DNA from: Paracoccaceae bacterium
GTDB lineage: Bacteria; Pseudomonadota; Alphaproteobacteria; Rhodobacterales; Rhodobacteraceae
Assembly (NCBI GenBank): GCA_007121055.1
Contig: SKMM01000320.1
Location: 1-5,598 of the forward strand
DNA length: 5,598 bases
Direction of reading: 5' to 3'
Shown here: in pieces, positions 1 to 5,473 of the stretch
Position numbering within the stretch: position 1 is the stretch's first letter
Layout: every line of letters starts with the position of its first letter
The notes under the pieces: model-generated
What the model was told of the DNA's origin: nothing
Database searches by the model: none
What the model saw: the letters and a program-made list of their open reading frames with translations, nothing else
Position numbers and translations under genes: made by a program

Positions 1-184
1 AGTGCTGGACGCGCTCCATGTTCATCTTGACCCGGTCCTCGCTGTCCTTGGGCAGGAGCGGGTTGAAGGTGCCGAGCTTCTCCAGGAAGCGGCCGTCGCG
101 CGGCATGCGGCTGTCGGCGGCGACGATGGAGTAATGCGGGCGCTTCTTCGCGCCGCCACGGGACAGTCGGATCTTCACGGCCAT
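1..184 (-). CDS. rpsP: 30S ribosomal protein S16, N-terminal part (cut by window edge)
   Basis: S16 is a small-subunit ribosomal protein that binds 16S rRNA and helps 30S assembly. The visible 61 residues begin MAVKIRLSRGGAKKRPHYSI and continue with VAADSRMPRDGRFLEKLG and TFNPLLPKDSEDRV. This is the typical S16 N-terminus: basic first strand, the RPHY/IVAADSR region and the G-x-F-x-E-x-L-G-x-F/Y-x-P motif. The start is ATG at 184-182, preceded by AAGGAG (complement of 193-198) with an 8-nt spacer, so it is secure. The 3' part lies outside the window. The chorismate mutase gene ends 166 bp upstream on the same strand, and the gap is filled by hairpin repeats. In related genomes rpsP is usually followed by rimM, trmD and rplS, which would be off the left edge (established knowledge, not seen here). 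Identification is very sure. Confidence 0.97.
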   Translation of the reverse strand, partial: MAVKIRLSRGGAKKRPHYSIVAADSRMPRDGRFLEKLGTFNPLLPKDSEDRVKMNMERVQH

Positions 185-239
185 ATCAGTCTCTCCTTAT
201 GGCGTTGGTCGGGCCGGGGGCCCGGCGGTCTGGTCTGGT

Positions 240-344
240 GGGGCGGATCGCCCCGGGTTTGGGGTGGGACGGCAAGCCGCCCCGGTTTTCGTGTGGGGCG
301 GACAGGCCGCCCCGGGTTTTCGTGTGGGGCGGACAGGCCGCCCC
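240..344. repeat. Tandem array of four GC-rich hairpin units between chorismate mutase and rpsP
   Basis: Units lie at 240-265, 266-294, 295-325 and 326-344. The two most alike, 295-325 and 326-344, share the 19-nt palindrome GGGGCGG-ACAGG-CCGCCCC (7-bp stem, 5-nt loop). In 295-325 this core is followed by GGGTTTTCGTGT, making a 31-bp period. Unit 266-294 has one mismatched stem base (GGGACGG) and a 4-nt loop. Unit 240-265 is shortened, with stem GGGGCG/CGCCCC. A further unrelated inverted repeat, GCCGGG-GG-CCCGGC, lies at 213-226. On the minus-strand transcript these would be four successive hairpins in the 5' region of rpsP. None is followed by a U-run in that direction. The spacer's TTTT lies on the plus strand, so a classical terminator for the operon is not supported. 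Attenuation, RNA stabilisation or a simple slippage-grown repeat are all possible. Confidence 0.85.
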
Positions 345-350
345 GGGGGG

Positions 351-659
351 TCATCCCCGCATCTTCTCGTGGTGACGGATCACTTCGGAGATGATGAAGT
401 TCAGGAAGTTGCGGGCGAAGGCGGGGTCGAGATCGGCCTCCTGCGCCAGCCACTCCAGCCGCTCGATCTGGCGCGCCTCGCGGGCGGGGTCGGAGGGGGG
501 CAGCCCGTGTTCGGCCTTGAGCCGGCCCACGGACTGGGTGTGCTTGAAGCGCTCGGCCAGCGTGTAGACGAGGATCGCATCGAGCCGGTCGATGGACTCG
601 CGGTGCTCCTTCAGCAGGGCGGCCGCGCGGGCGACGGCATCGGCGGTGGTGTCGGTCAT
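351..659 (-). CDS. Chorismate mutase, AroQ class, monofunctional
   Basis: Converts chorismate to prephenate, the committed step to phenylalanine and tyrosine, in the cytoplasm. The 102-residue protein is the size of a free-standing all-helical AroQ domain and has no dehydratase or dehydrogenase fused to it. An ungapped alignment from memory to the E. coli P-protein mutase domain puts R20, R37, K48, D57, R60 and E61 at the positions of R11, R28, K39, D48, R51 and E52. The C-terminal helix (NFLNFIISEVIRHHEKMRG, 84-102) has His97 where E. coli has Gln88, in a HHE signature I associate with an alphaproteobacterial clade. The start ATG (659-657) overlaps the GNAT stop as ATGA and has a strong GGAGG (complement of 667-671) 7 nt upstream, inside the GNAT gene. 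Translation is therefore probably coupled but also independently initiated. Family is sure; I know no settled gene symbol for this clade. Confidence 0.93.
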   Translation of the reverse strand: MTDTTADAVARAAALLKEHRESIDRLDAILVYTLAERFKHTQSVGRLKAEHGLPPSDPAREARQIERLEWLAQEADLDPAFARNFLNFIISEVIRHHEKMRG

Positions 660-1213
660 GCATAAGCCTCCATGCCGCCCTCGGTCAGCGCGTCGGGGCC
701 GGGGTGGTGCCAGACGCGCGCGGAGCCGTAGCCGGGCATTTCGGCCATCTCCCCCGGCACGCAGCCGAGCCGGCGGGCGAGCGCCTCGCTGGCGGTGTTG
801 TCGGGGTCGATCATGCTGATGGCGGCGGGCCAGCCGAGCACGTCATAGGCGTGGCTGCGGGCGGCCAGCGCCGCTTCATGGGCGATCCCCTGCCCTTCGG
901 AGGCGGCGTCGAACAGCATCCAGGCGATCTCCTGGCCCGGCCAGCCCTCGGGGAACCACGGCCCGACGAGGCCCAGCGCGGCGTCGTCGCCATGCCGCGT
1001 CAGCGCAAAGAAGCCATAGCCGCGCACCACCCAATGCCCCATGATCCCGCAGAACCCGCGCCAGGCCAGCGCCCGGTCCTGCTTGCCGCCGGTGAAGCGC
1101 GCCCGGGGGGAGGCCTTGTAGGCGGCCCAGGCCTCGAAATCCGCAGGACCGGGCGCGCGCAGACGGAGGCGCTCCGTCTCCAGCACCGGGGTGTGGGCGA
1201 GGGCGGGGGTCAT
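656..1213 (-). CDS. GNAT family N-acetyltransferase (RimJ/RimL-like)
   Basis: A 185-residue acetyl-CoA-dependent N-acetyltransferase whose substrate cannot be told from sequence. The N-terminal LETERLRLRAPGPADFEAW (11-29) is the usual opening strand and helix of the RimJ/RimL group. GQEIAWMLFDAASEGQGIAHEAA (93-115) covers beta-4 and the acetyl-CoA loop. The loop reads E106-G-Q-G-I-A111, with Glu where Gln or Arg is usual in the Q/R-x-x-G-x-G/A motif. SMIDPDNTASEALARRLGC (133-151) is the second conserved block, with the typical Asn139 and the helix ending in LG. The gene is locked between ffh and chorismate mutase by 4-bp ATGA overlaps at both ends. I see no good Shine-Dalgarno site before its ATG, so translation probably depends on ribosomes finishing ffh. 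Acetylation of a ribosomal or translation protein would suit the location but is only inference. Confidence 0.88.
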   Translation of the reverse strand: MTPALAHTPVLETERLRLRAPGPADFEAWAAYKASPRARFTGGKQDRALAWRGFCGIMGHWVVRGYGFFALTRHGDDAALGLVGPWFPEGWPGQEIAWMLFDAASEGQGIAHEAALAARSHAYDVLGWPAAISMIDPDNTASEALARRLGCVPGEMAEMPGYGSARVWHHPGPDALTEGGMEAYA

Positions 1214-2703
1214 TTCTTGCGGCCCATGCCGCCGAGGCCGCCGGGCAGCCCCCCCATGCCGCCCATCGGGGGCATGCCGCCGCCCATGCCGCCGAGGCCG
1301 GCGGGCATGCGCGCCATCTGCGCCTGGAGGGCTGCGGGGTCCATGGCGGCGGGGTCCTTGCCCTTGCCCATCATGGCGCCCATGGCCTGTTTCAGCATGC
1401 CCTTCTTGCCGAGTTTCTTCATCATGTCAGCCATTTGCCGGTGCATCTTCAGCAAACGATTGAGCTCCTGGACCTCCAGCCCCGCCCCCGCCGCGATGCG
1501 CTTCTTGCGGCTGGCCTGCAGCAGGTCGGGGTTGGCGCGTTCCTTTTTCGTCATGGACTGGATCAGCGCGATCTGGCGGCGCAGCATCTTGTCGTCGAAG
1601 CCCGCGGCCTCGGCCGCCTTGCCCATCTTGTTCATGCCGGGCATCATGCCCATCAGCCCCTGCATGCCGCCCATCTTGAGCATCTGTTCGAGCTGGCCCT
1701 TGAGGTCGTTCATGTTGAACTGACCCTTCTGGAAGCGCTTCATCATGCGCTCGGCCTGCTCGATCTCGAGCGTCTCCTGCGCCTTCTCCACGAGCGCGAC
1801 GATGTCGCCCATGCCGAGGATGCGGCCGGCGATGCGGGAGGCCTCGAAGGTCTCCAGCGCGTCGGTCTTTTCGCCCACGCCGACGAAGCGGATAGGCTTG
1901 CCGGTGACGGCGCGCATGGACAGCGCCGCCCCGCCGCGGCCGTCGCCGTCCATGCGGGTCAGGACGACGCCGGAGATGCCGACCTTGCCGTCGAACTCGG
2001 CGGCGACATTGACGGCGTCCTGGCCGGTGAGGCCGTCGACCACGAGGAGGGTTTCGCGGGGCTGGGCGATGTCGCGGACGGCCTGGACCTCGTCCATCAG
2101 CACTTCGTCGATGTGCAGACGGCCGGCGGTGTCGAGGATCAAGACGTCGTAACCGCCAAGGCTCGCCTGGGTCTTGGCGCGTTTGGCGATTTCGGGGGCG
2201 GTCTGGCCCTTGACGATGGGGAGCGTGTCCACGCCGACCTGCACGCCCAGCACCGCCAGCTGGTCCATGGCCGCGGGGCGGTTGGTGTCGAGCGAAGCGA
2301 GCAGCACGCGCTTGCCTTCGCGGCCCTTCAGCCGGCGGGCGAGCTTGGCGGTGGTGGTGGTCTTGCCCGAGCCCTGCAGGCCGACCATCAGGATCGCGGC
2401 GGGCGGGTTGTCGATCTTGAGCGCGCCGGGGTCTTCGTCGCCCGTCAGCATGGCCACAAGTTCGTCATGGACGATCTTGACCACCTGCTGGCCGGGGGTG
2501 ACGGACTTGGTGACGGCCGCCCCGGTCGCCTTGGCCTGCACGCGCTTGATGAAATCGCGCGCCACCGGGAGGGAGACGTCGGCCTCCAGGAGCGCCACGC
2601 GGACCTCGCGCAGGGCGGCGACGACATCGGCCTCGGTGAGCGCACCCTGCTTGGTCAGCCGGTCGAAGACGCCGCCGAGACGTTCGGACAGGTTCTCGAA
2701 CAT
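1210..2703 (-). CDS. ffh: Signal recognition particle protein Ffh (SRP54 GTPase)
   Basis: Binds 4.5S RNA and hydrophobic signal sequences of nascent chains, and delivers ribosomes to FtsY at the inner membrane in a GTP-dependent cycle. The 497-residue protein has an N domain (about 1-90, with the ALLEADV motif). Its G domain has P-loop GLQGSGKT (108-115), DTNRPAAMDQL (139-149), DTAGR (191-195), TRMDGDGRGG (249-258) and GVGEK (275-279). The M domain (about 303-435) has a Met-rich finger loop (343-362) and the RNA-binding segment SMTKKERANPDLLQASRKKR (383-402), followed by IAAGAG where IAxGSG is usual. A Gly/Met/Pro-rich tail (464-497) ends GRKK. An in-frame ATG 37 codons upstream (2814-2812) is open, but I chose 2703 because MFENLSERL is the family N-terminus. 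It also has GGGAGG (complement of 2711-2716) 7 nt upstream, and the upstream stretch looks like structured leader. First gene of a coupled operon with GNAT and chorismate mutase. Confidence 0.98.
   Translation of the reverse strand: MFENLSERLGGVFDRLTKQGALTEADVVAALREVRVALLEADVSLPVARDFIKRVQAKATGAAVTKSVTPGQQVVKIVHDELVAMLTGDEDPGALKIDNPPAAILMVGLQGSGKTTTTAKLARRLKGREGKRVLLASLDTNRPAAMDQLAVLGVQVGVDTLPIVKGQTAPEIAKRAKTQASLGGYDVLILDTAGRLHIDEVLMDEVQAVRDIAQPRETLLVVDGLTGQDAVNVAAEFDGKVGISGVVLTRMDGDGRGGAALSMRAVTGKPIRFVGVGEKTDALETFEASRIAGRILGMGDIVALVEKAQETLEIEQAERMMKRFQKGQFNMNDLKGQLEQMLKMGGMQGLMGMMPGMNKMGKAAEAAGFDDKMLRRQIALIQSMTKKERANPDLLQASRKKRIAAGAGLEVQELNRLLKMHRQMADMMKKLGKKGMLKQAMGAMMGKGKDPAAMDPAALQAQMARMPAGLGGMGGGMPPMGGMGGLPGGLGGMGRKK
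1222..1300 (-). repeat. 19-bp direct repeat encoding part of the Ffh Gly/Met-rich tail
   Basis: The same 19 bases, GCCCATGCCGCCGAGGCCG, occur at 1222-1240 and 1282-1300, exactly 60 bp (20 codons) apart and in frame. They lie within a larger run of CATGCC/GCC-type repeats that codes for the GGM, GGL and GGMPPM motifs of the Ffh C-terminus. The spacing means gain or loss of one unit would change the protein by 20 residues without a frameshift. Similar Gly/Met-rich Ffh tails are common and tolerate variation. Confidence 0.7.
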
Positions 2704-2723
2704 GCGCAGCCCTCCCGAGGCCG

Positions 2724-2799
2724 GCCCCGGACCGGGGCAATGCAGTATGGCACCCGCGGGCGAAGCCTCGCTGACGGGTGGCGATCCCCCAAGGGGACC
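2724..2799 (-). other. Structured 5' leader of ffh: three consecutive predicted hairpins
   Basis: Read on the minus strand after the candidate promoter, three inverted repeats follow one another. The first, 2799-2783, pairs GGTCCCC with GGGGATC around TTG, with one G-U pair. The second, 2780-2751, has outer stem CACCCG/CGGGTG enclosing GCGA-GGCT-TCGC. The third, 2738-2724, is GCCCCG-GTC-CGGGGC. The ffh Shine-Dalgarno (complement of 2711-2716) lies just past the third stem. There is no U-run, so none is a classical terminator, although they could help end pgk transcripts. I do not recognise a riboswitch or ribosomal-protein leader. The SRP RNA tetraloop region is absent, so this is not the 4.5S RNA gene. 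Base pairing is seen directly; function is unknown. Confidence 0.55.
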
Positions 2800-2829
2800 G
2801 GAAGCGTCATACACCTCCGGAATGGTCGC

Positions 2830-2858
2830 GGGCTACCCCCTCACCCGCCAACTGTCAA
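2830..2858 (-). promoter_or_regulatory. Candidate sigma70-type promoter of ffh
   Basis: On the minus strand a perfect -35 TTGACA (complement of 2853-2858) is followed after exactly 17 bp by TAGCCC (complement of 2830-2835). This is a weak -10, but one acceptable in GC-rich alphaproteobacteria. It sits 8 bp past the pgk stop codon and predicts a start near 2823, hence an ffh leader of about 120 nt. Its presence argues that ffh is not only read through from pgk. The -35 and spacing are strong; the -10 match is poor. Confidence 0.6.
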
Positions 2859-2866
2859 GGCCGCGC

Positions 2867-4063
2867 TCAGCCCGTGGGCGACAGCACCGCAACGCCGGGC
2901 AGGGTGCGGCCCTCCATCCACTCCAGGAAGGCGCCGCCGGCCGAGGAGACGTAGCTCATCCGGTCGGCCACCCCGGCCGCGCGCAGCGCTGCCACCGTGT
3001 CACCGCCGCCCGCGACCGACACGAGCTTGCCGGCCTCGGTCAGCGCGGCCACCGCAGCCGCCGCCGCCTTGGTGCCCGCGTCGAAGGGCGGGGTCTCGAA
3101 GGCGCCCAACGGGCCGTTCCAGATCAGCGTGCGGCAGGTCTCGAACACACCGGCCAGGTGGGCAGCGGTCTCCGGCCCCACGTCGAGGATCATCATGTCG
3201 TCGGGGCAGGCATCGGCGGGCAGCGTGCGGGTCTCCACCCCTTCGGCCAGAGCCTCGGCCACCACGATGTCTCGGGGGAGATGCACGGTGCAGTTGGCGT
3301 CCACGGCCGCCTGCAGGATCTTGCGGGCGGTGTCGGCCATGTCATGCTCGCACAGCGACCGGCCCACCGGCTTGCCCTCGGCGGCCAGAAAGGTGTTGGC
3401 CATACCGCCGCCGATCACCAGGTGATCCACCTTGGCCACGAGGTTCTCCAGCAATGCGATCTTGGTGGAAACCTTGGCGCCGCCCACGATGGCCACCACC
3501 GGGCGCTCGGGGGCGGTCAGCGCTGCCTCCAGCGCCTTCAGCTCCGCCTCCATCAGCCGCCCGGCGCAGGAGGGCAGCAGCCGCGCGAGCCCCTCGGTGG
3601 AGGCATGGGCTCGGTGCGCGGCCGAAAACGCGTCGCTGACATAGACATCGCCGAGCGCCGCGAGCGCGGCGGCGAAGGCTGCGTCATTGCGCTCCTCCTC
3701 GGCGTGGAAGCGAGTGTTTTCCAGGACCACCACCGCGCCGGGCTCCATCGCACCCACCGCCCGCTTGGCCGGTGCGCCCATGCAGTCCTCGGCGAATCCG
3801 ACCTCGGCGCCCAGCGCCTCGGACAGGGCCGGCACCACCACCCGCAGCGACATCTCGGGCACCACCTGCCCCTTGGGCCGGCCGAAATGCGCCAGCAGAA
3901 CGGCCTTGCCGCCCGCGCCGGTGATGTGGCGGATCGTCGGCAGGATGCCCTCGATCCGCGCGGTGTCGGTCACCCGGCCGTCACGCACGGGAACGTTCAG
4001 GTCCACCCGCACCAGCGCCGTCTTGCCGGCGAAGTCGATGTCGTCGAGGGTCTTCCAGCCCAT
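2867..4063 (-). CDS. pgk: Phosphoglycerate kinase
   Basis: Catalyses 1,3-bisphosphoglycerate + ADP = 3-phosphoglycerate + ATP in glycolysis, gluconeogenesis and, in autotrophs, the Calvin cycle; cytoplasmic monomer. At 398 residues it is full length. N-domain substrate motifs are RVDLNVPV (19-26), R36, HFGRPKG (59-65), ENTRFHAEE (115-123) and SDAFSAAHRAHAST (143-156). C-domain nucleotide motifs are GGAKVSTK (194-201, Lys197 and Lys201), GGGMANTF (218-225), DVGPET (294-299), WNGPLGAFE (315-323), GGGDTVAA (352-359) and SSAGGAFLEWMEG (373-385). Several differ from the textbook forms (SDAFSAAHR, STK, SAGG) in ways I know from alphaproteobacterial enzymes, and catalytic Arg and Lys are kept. ATG at 4063-4061 has GGGAGAGG (complement of 4069-4076) upstream. 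It is divergent from the isomerase genes; gap, often next to pgk, is not in view. The gene ends 163 bp before the ffh start. Confidence 0.98.
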   Translation of the reverse strand: MGWKTLDDIDFAGKTALVRVDLNVPVRDGRVTDTARIEGILPTIRHITGAGGKAVLLAHFGRPKGQVVPEMSLRVVVPALSEALGAEVGFAEDCMGAPAKRAVGAMEPGAVVVLENTRFHAEEERNDAAFAAALAALGDVYVSDAFSAAHRAHASTEGLARLLPSCAGRLMEAELKALEAALTAPERPVVAIVGGAKVSTKIALLENLVAKVDHLVIGGGMANTFLAAEGKPVGRSLCEHDMADTARKILQAAVDANCTVHLPRDIVVAEALAEGVETRTLPADACPDDMMILDVGPETAAHLAGVFETCRTLIWNGPLGAFETPPFDAGTKAAAAAVAALTEAGKLVSVAGGGDTVAALRAAGVADRMSYVSSAGGAFLEWMEGRTLPGVAVLSPTG

Positions 4064-4095
4064 ACGTGCCTCTCCCTGTCCGGTCGCTTGCCATC

Positions 4096-4124
4096 CTTCT
4101 TGCCGCTGCCCCCTCCGCCGTCAA
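4096..4124 (-). promoter_or_regulatory. Candidate pgk promoter
   Basis: On the minus strand TTGACG (complement of 4119-4124) is followed, 17 bp on, by AAGAAG (complement of 4096-4101), about 33 bp before the pgk start codon. The -35 matches five of six consensus bases. The -10 matches only three of six, so its exact position is uncertain. This would give a short leader holding just the pgk ribosome binding site. Confidence 0.4.
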
Positions 4125-4166
4125 CCGTTCACACCGCCGCGAGCCCCCTGCCCAAAGGGTCCTCGA

Positions 4167-4208
4167 CCGCATGCGGGGGTTTCGTTTGGGGCCCCGCACG
4201 CCTAGAAC
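4167..4208 (+). promoter_or_regulatory. Possible promoter/operator region of the isomerase gene pair
   Basis: Upstream of the first isomerase, TAGAAC at 4203-4208 matches four of six -10 bases and ends 35 bp before the start codon. No good -35 is found at the right distance (TTTCGT at 4180-4185 is weak). Two overlapping symmetries lie just before it: the perfect 10-bp palindrome CCGCATGCGG at 4167-4176, and an inverted repeat TGCGGGG (4172-4178) / CCCCGCA (4192-4198) with a 13-nt loop. These could be an operator or just GC-rich symmetry. The region lies between divergent genes, so shared control with pgk is possible but not shown. Confidence 0.3.
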
Positions 4209-4243
4209 AATGCCCGACGGACACCCGCACAACGGAGGGCCAG

Positions 4244-4753
4244 ATGGCCGAGATCGAGGACCCCGAGAACACCATCCTGATGGAGCTGGACGGCGGCACG
4301 GTAGTGATCGCACTGATGCCGGACGTGGCACCGAAGCATGCCGAACGGATGAAGGAGCTGGCGCGCGCGGGCGCCTATGACGGGGTGGTGTTCCACCGCG
4401 TCATCGAGGGCTTCATGGCCCAGACCGGCGATGTGGCGCATGGCAATGCCGACAAGGGCTTCAACCTGCGCCGGGCGGGCACGGGGGGCTCGGAACTGCC
4501 GGACCTGCCGGCCGAGTTCAGCCGCATCCCGCATGACCGCGGCACGCTGGGGGCGGCGCGGTCGTCCAACCCCAACAGCGCCAATTCGCAGTTCTTCATC
4601 AACTTCGCGGACAACCATTTCCTCAATGGGCAGTACACCGTCTACGGCCGGGTGATTTCCGGCATGGAGCATGTCGACGCCATCACCCGGGGCGAGCCGC
4701 CCGCGAACCCCGACCGGATGATCCGCGTGCAGGTGGCCGCCGATGCCTCGTAA
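4244..4753 (+). CDS. Cyclophilin-type peptidyl-prolyl cis-trans isomerase, cytoplasmic
   Basis: Speeds cis/trans isomerisation of X-Pro bonds during protein folding. The 169-residue protein is a single cyclophilin domain with no signal peptide, starting MAEIEDPENTILMELDGG. The catalytic block FHRVIEGFMAQTGD (50-63) supplies Arg52, Phe57, Met58 and Gln60, matching R55, F60, M61 and Q63 of human cyclophilin A. SANSQFFINF (112-121) and FLNGQYTVYGRV (126-137) complete the pocket. Phe126 replaces the cyclosporin-binding Trp121 and Tyr131 replaces His126, changes common in bacterial forms. The start ATG has GGAGGG (4234-4239) 4 nt upstream; an ATG at 4210 is in another frame. It is the first gene of a pair, overlapping the second by 11 bp, and is divergent from pgk. 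The ppiB-like class is clear, but which ppi name applies is not. Confidence 0.95.
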   Translation: MAEIEDPENTILMELDGGTVVIALMPDVAPKHAERMKELARAGAYDGVVFHRVIEGFMAQTGDVAHGNADKGFNLRRAGTGGSELPDLPAEFSRIPHDRGTLGAARSSNPNSANSQFFINFADNHFLNGQYTVYGRVISGMEHVDAITRGEPPANPDRMIRVQVAADAS

Positions 4754-5378
4754 TGCGGTGATGGTGGGGGGCCTGTTCGCCCTCGGCTTCGCGATTCTCG
4801 GCGGGCTCTATGCCTATGGCACCGGAGCGCTGTCGGCGCAGTCGGAGCCGGAGGTGATCGACACCGGCGGGCCCTACATGGTTATCCAGGTGGCGCCCGG
4901 CCCGGATGGCGGCGCCTCGGGCGAGGTCGTGATCGACCTGCGCGACGACGCAGCACCCCAGCATGTGGAGCGGCTGATCACGCTGGCCGAGGACGGCGCC
5001 TATGACGGGGTGGTGTTCCACCGGGTGATCGAGGGCTTCATGGCGCAGACCGGCGACGTGCAGTTCGGCCGCGCGGACGGCGACACGTCGCGCGCGGGGA
5101 TGGGGGCGTCGCAGCTGCCGAACCTTCCGGCGGAGTTCTCGCGCCTGCCGTTCCAGCGCGGGGTGGTGGGGATGGCACGCTCGCAGGACCCCGACAGCGC
5201 CAATGCGCAGTTCTTCATCATGTTCGCCCCCGCGCCGCATCTGGATGGGCAGTACACGGTGGTGGGCCGCGTGGTGGGCGGCATGGAGGTGATCGATGCC
5301 ATCACCCGCGGCGACCCGGCGCGCAACGGCGCGGTGGCGCAGCCCGACCGGATGGAACGGGTGACGATCCGGCGCTGA
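4743..5378 (+). CDS. Cyclophilin-type peptidyl-prolyl isomerase, exported or membrane-anchored
   Basis: Second cyclophilin, 211 residues. It differs from its neighbour by an N-terminal extension: a short positive start (Arg3), a hydrophobic run from about 7 to 25, then GALSAQSEPE. Ala32 is a possible but imperfect signal-peptidase site, so the protein is either secreted to the periplasm or held by an uncleaved anchor. The catalytic block FHRVIEGFMAQTGD (92-105, Arg94, Phe99, Met100, Gln102) is identical in sequence to that of the upstream gene. DSANAQFFIMF (151-161) and HLDGQYTVVGRV (166-177) follow, with His166 at the Trp121 position. The ATG at 4743 lies inside the upstream gene, 11 bp before its end, with AGGTGG (4731-4736) 6 nt upstream. 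ATG at 4761 is an alternative but would drop Arg3. The pair arose by duplication, since 29 consecutive bases are still identical (4370-4398 and 4995-5023). Confidence 0.94.
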   Translation: MPRNAVMVGGLFALGFAILGGLYAYGTGALSAQSEPEVIDTGGPYMVIQVAPGPDGGASGEVVIDLRDDAAPQHVERLITLAEDGAYDGVVFHRVIEGFMAQTGDVQFGRADGDTSRAGMGASQLPNLPAEFSRLPFQRGVVGMARSQDPDSANAQFFIMFAPAPHLDGQYTVVGRVVGGMEVIDAITRGDPARNGAVAQPDRMERVTIRR

Positions 5379-5388
5379 GCCACGGCGC

Positions 5389-5473
5389 GGCCGGACCGGC
5401 CCCGGAGAGCGCCGCAGTCGGGGGCATCGAGCCCCCTCGGCGGCGGCGCCCGGGCGGGCCGGACACTCGGCCC
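5389..5473 (+). terminator. GC-rich hairpins downstream of the isomerase pair, possible terminator region
   Basis: Three inverted repeats follow the last stop codon: GGCCG-GAC-CGGCC at 5389-5401, GGGGGC-ATCGA-GCCCCC at 5420-5436, and GGGCCG-GACACT-CGGCCC at 5456-5473. The middle one is the most terminator-like, but it is followed by a single T and not a T-run. Intrinsic termination is therefore uncertain, and Rho or 3'-end protection are alternatives. No gene is convincing in 5379-5598. Confidence 0.4.

Noticed and set aside
240..344. CRISPR array
   Set aside because: Units are contiguous palindromes with no unique spacers of 30 bp or so and no cas genes nearby.
240..344. Rho-independent terminator for the ffh operon
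   Set aside because: On the minus strand the stems are followed by ACACGAAAACC-type sequence and not by a U-run.
704..1723. 339-codon plus-strand open frame opposite GNAT and the ffh tail
   Set aside because: Its Met/Pro-rich stretch is the complement of the Gly/Met-rich Ffh tail; it is a shadow frame.
2704..2814. N-terminal extension of Ffh by 37 residues from an ATG at 2814
   Set aside because: The extension has no Ffh similarity and is Gly/Pro/Ser-rich. The ATG at 2703 has a well-spaced GGGAGG and gives the normal family N-terminus. Kept only as a possibility in the leader finding.
2704..2866. 4.5S SRP RNA gene next to ffh
   Set aside because: The hairpins do not contain the conserved SRP RNA tip and asymmetric loop sequence, and three short separate stems do not form one long hairpin.
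1435..3639. 734-codon plus-strand open frame antisense to ffh and pgk
   Set aside because: Rich in His, Arg, Pro and Gly as expected for a shadow of GC-rich coding sequence, with no recognisable domain and no ribosome binding site logic.
2174..4753. Very long plus-strand open frame (859 codons) running antisense to ffh and pgk into the first isomerase
   Set aside because: Only its last 169 codons resemble a protein family. The rest is the complement of well-identified genes and stays open because stop codons are rare in GC-rich antisense frames.
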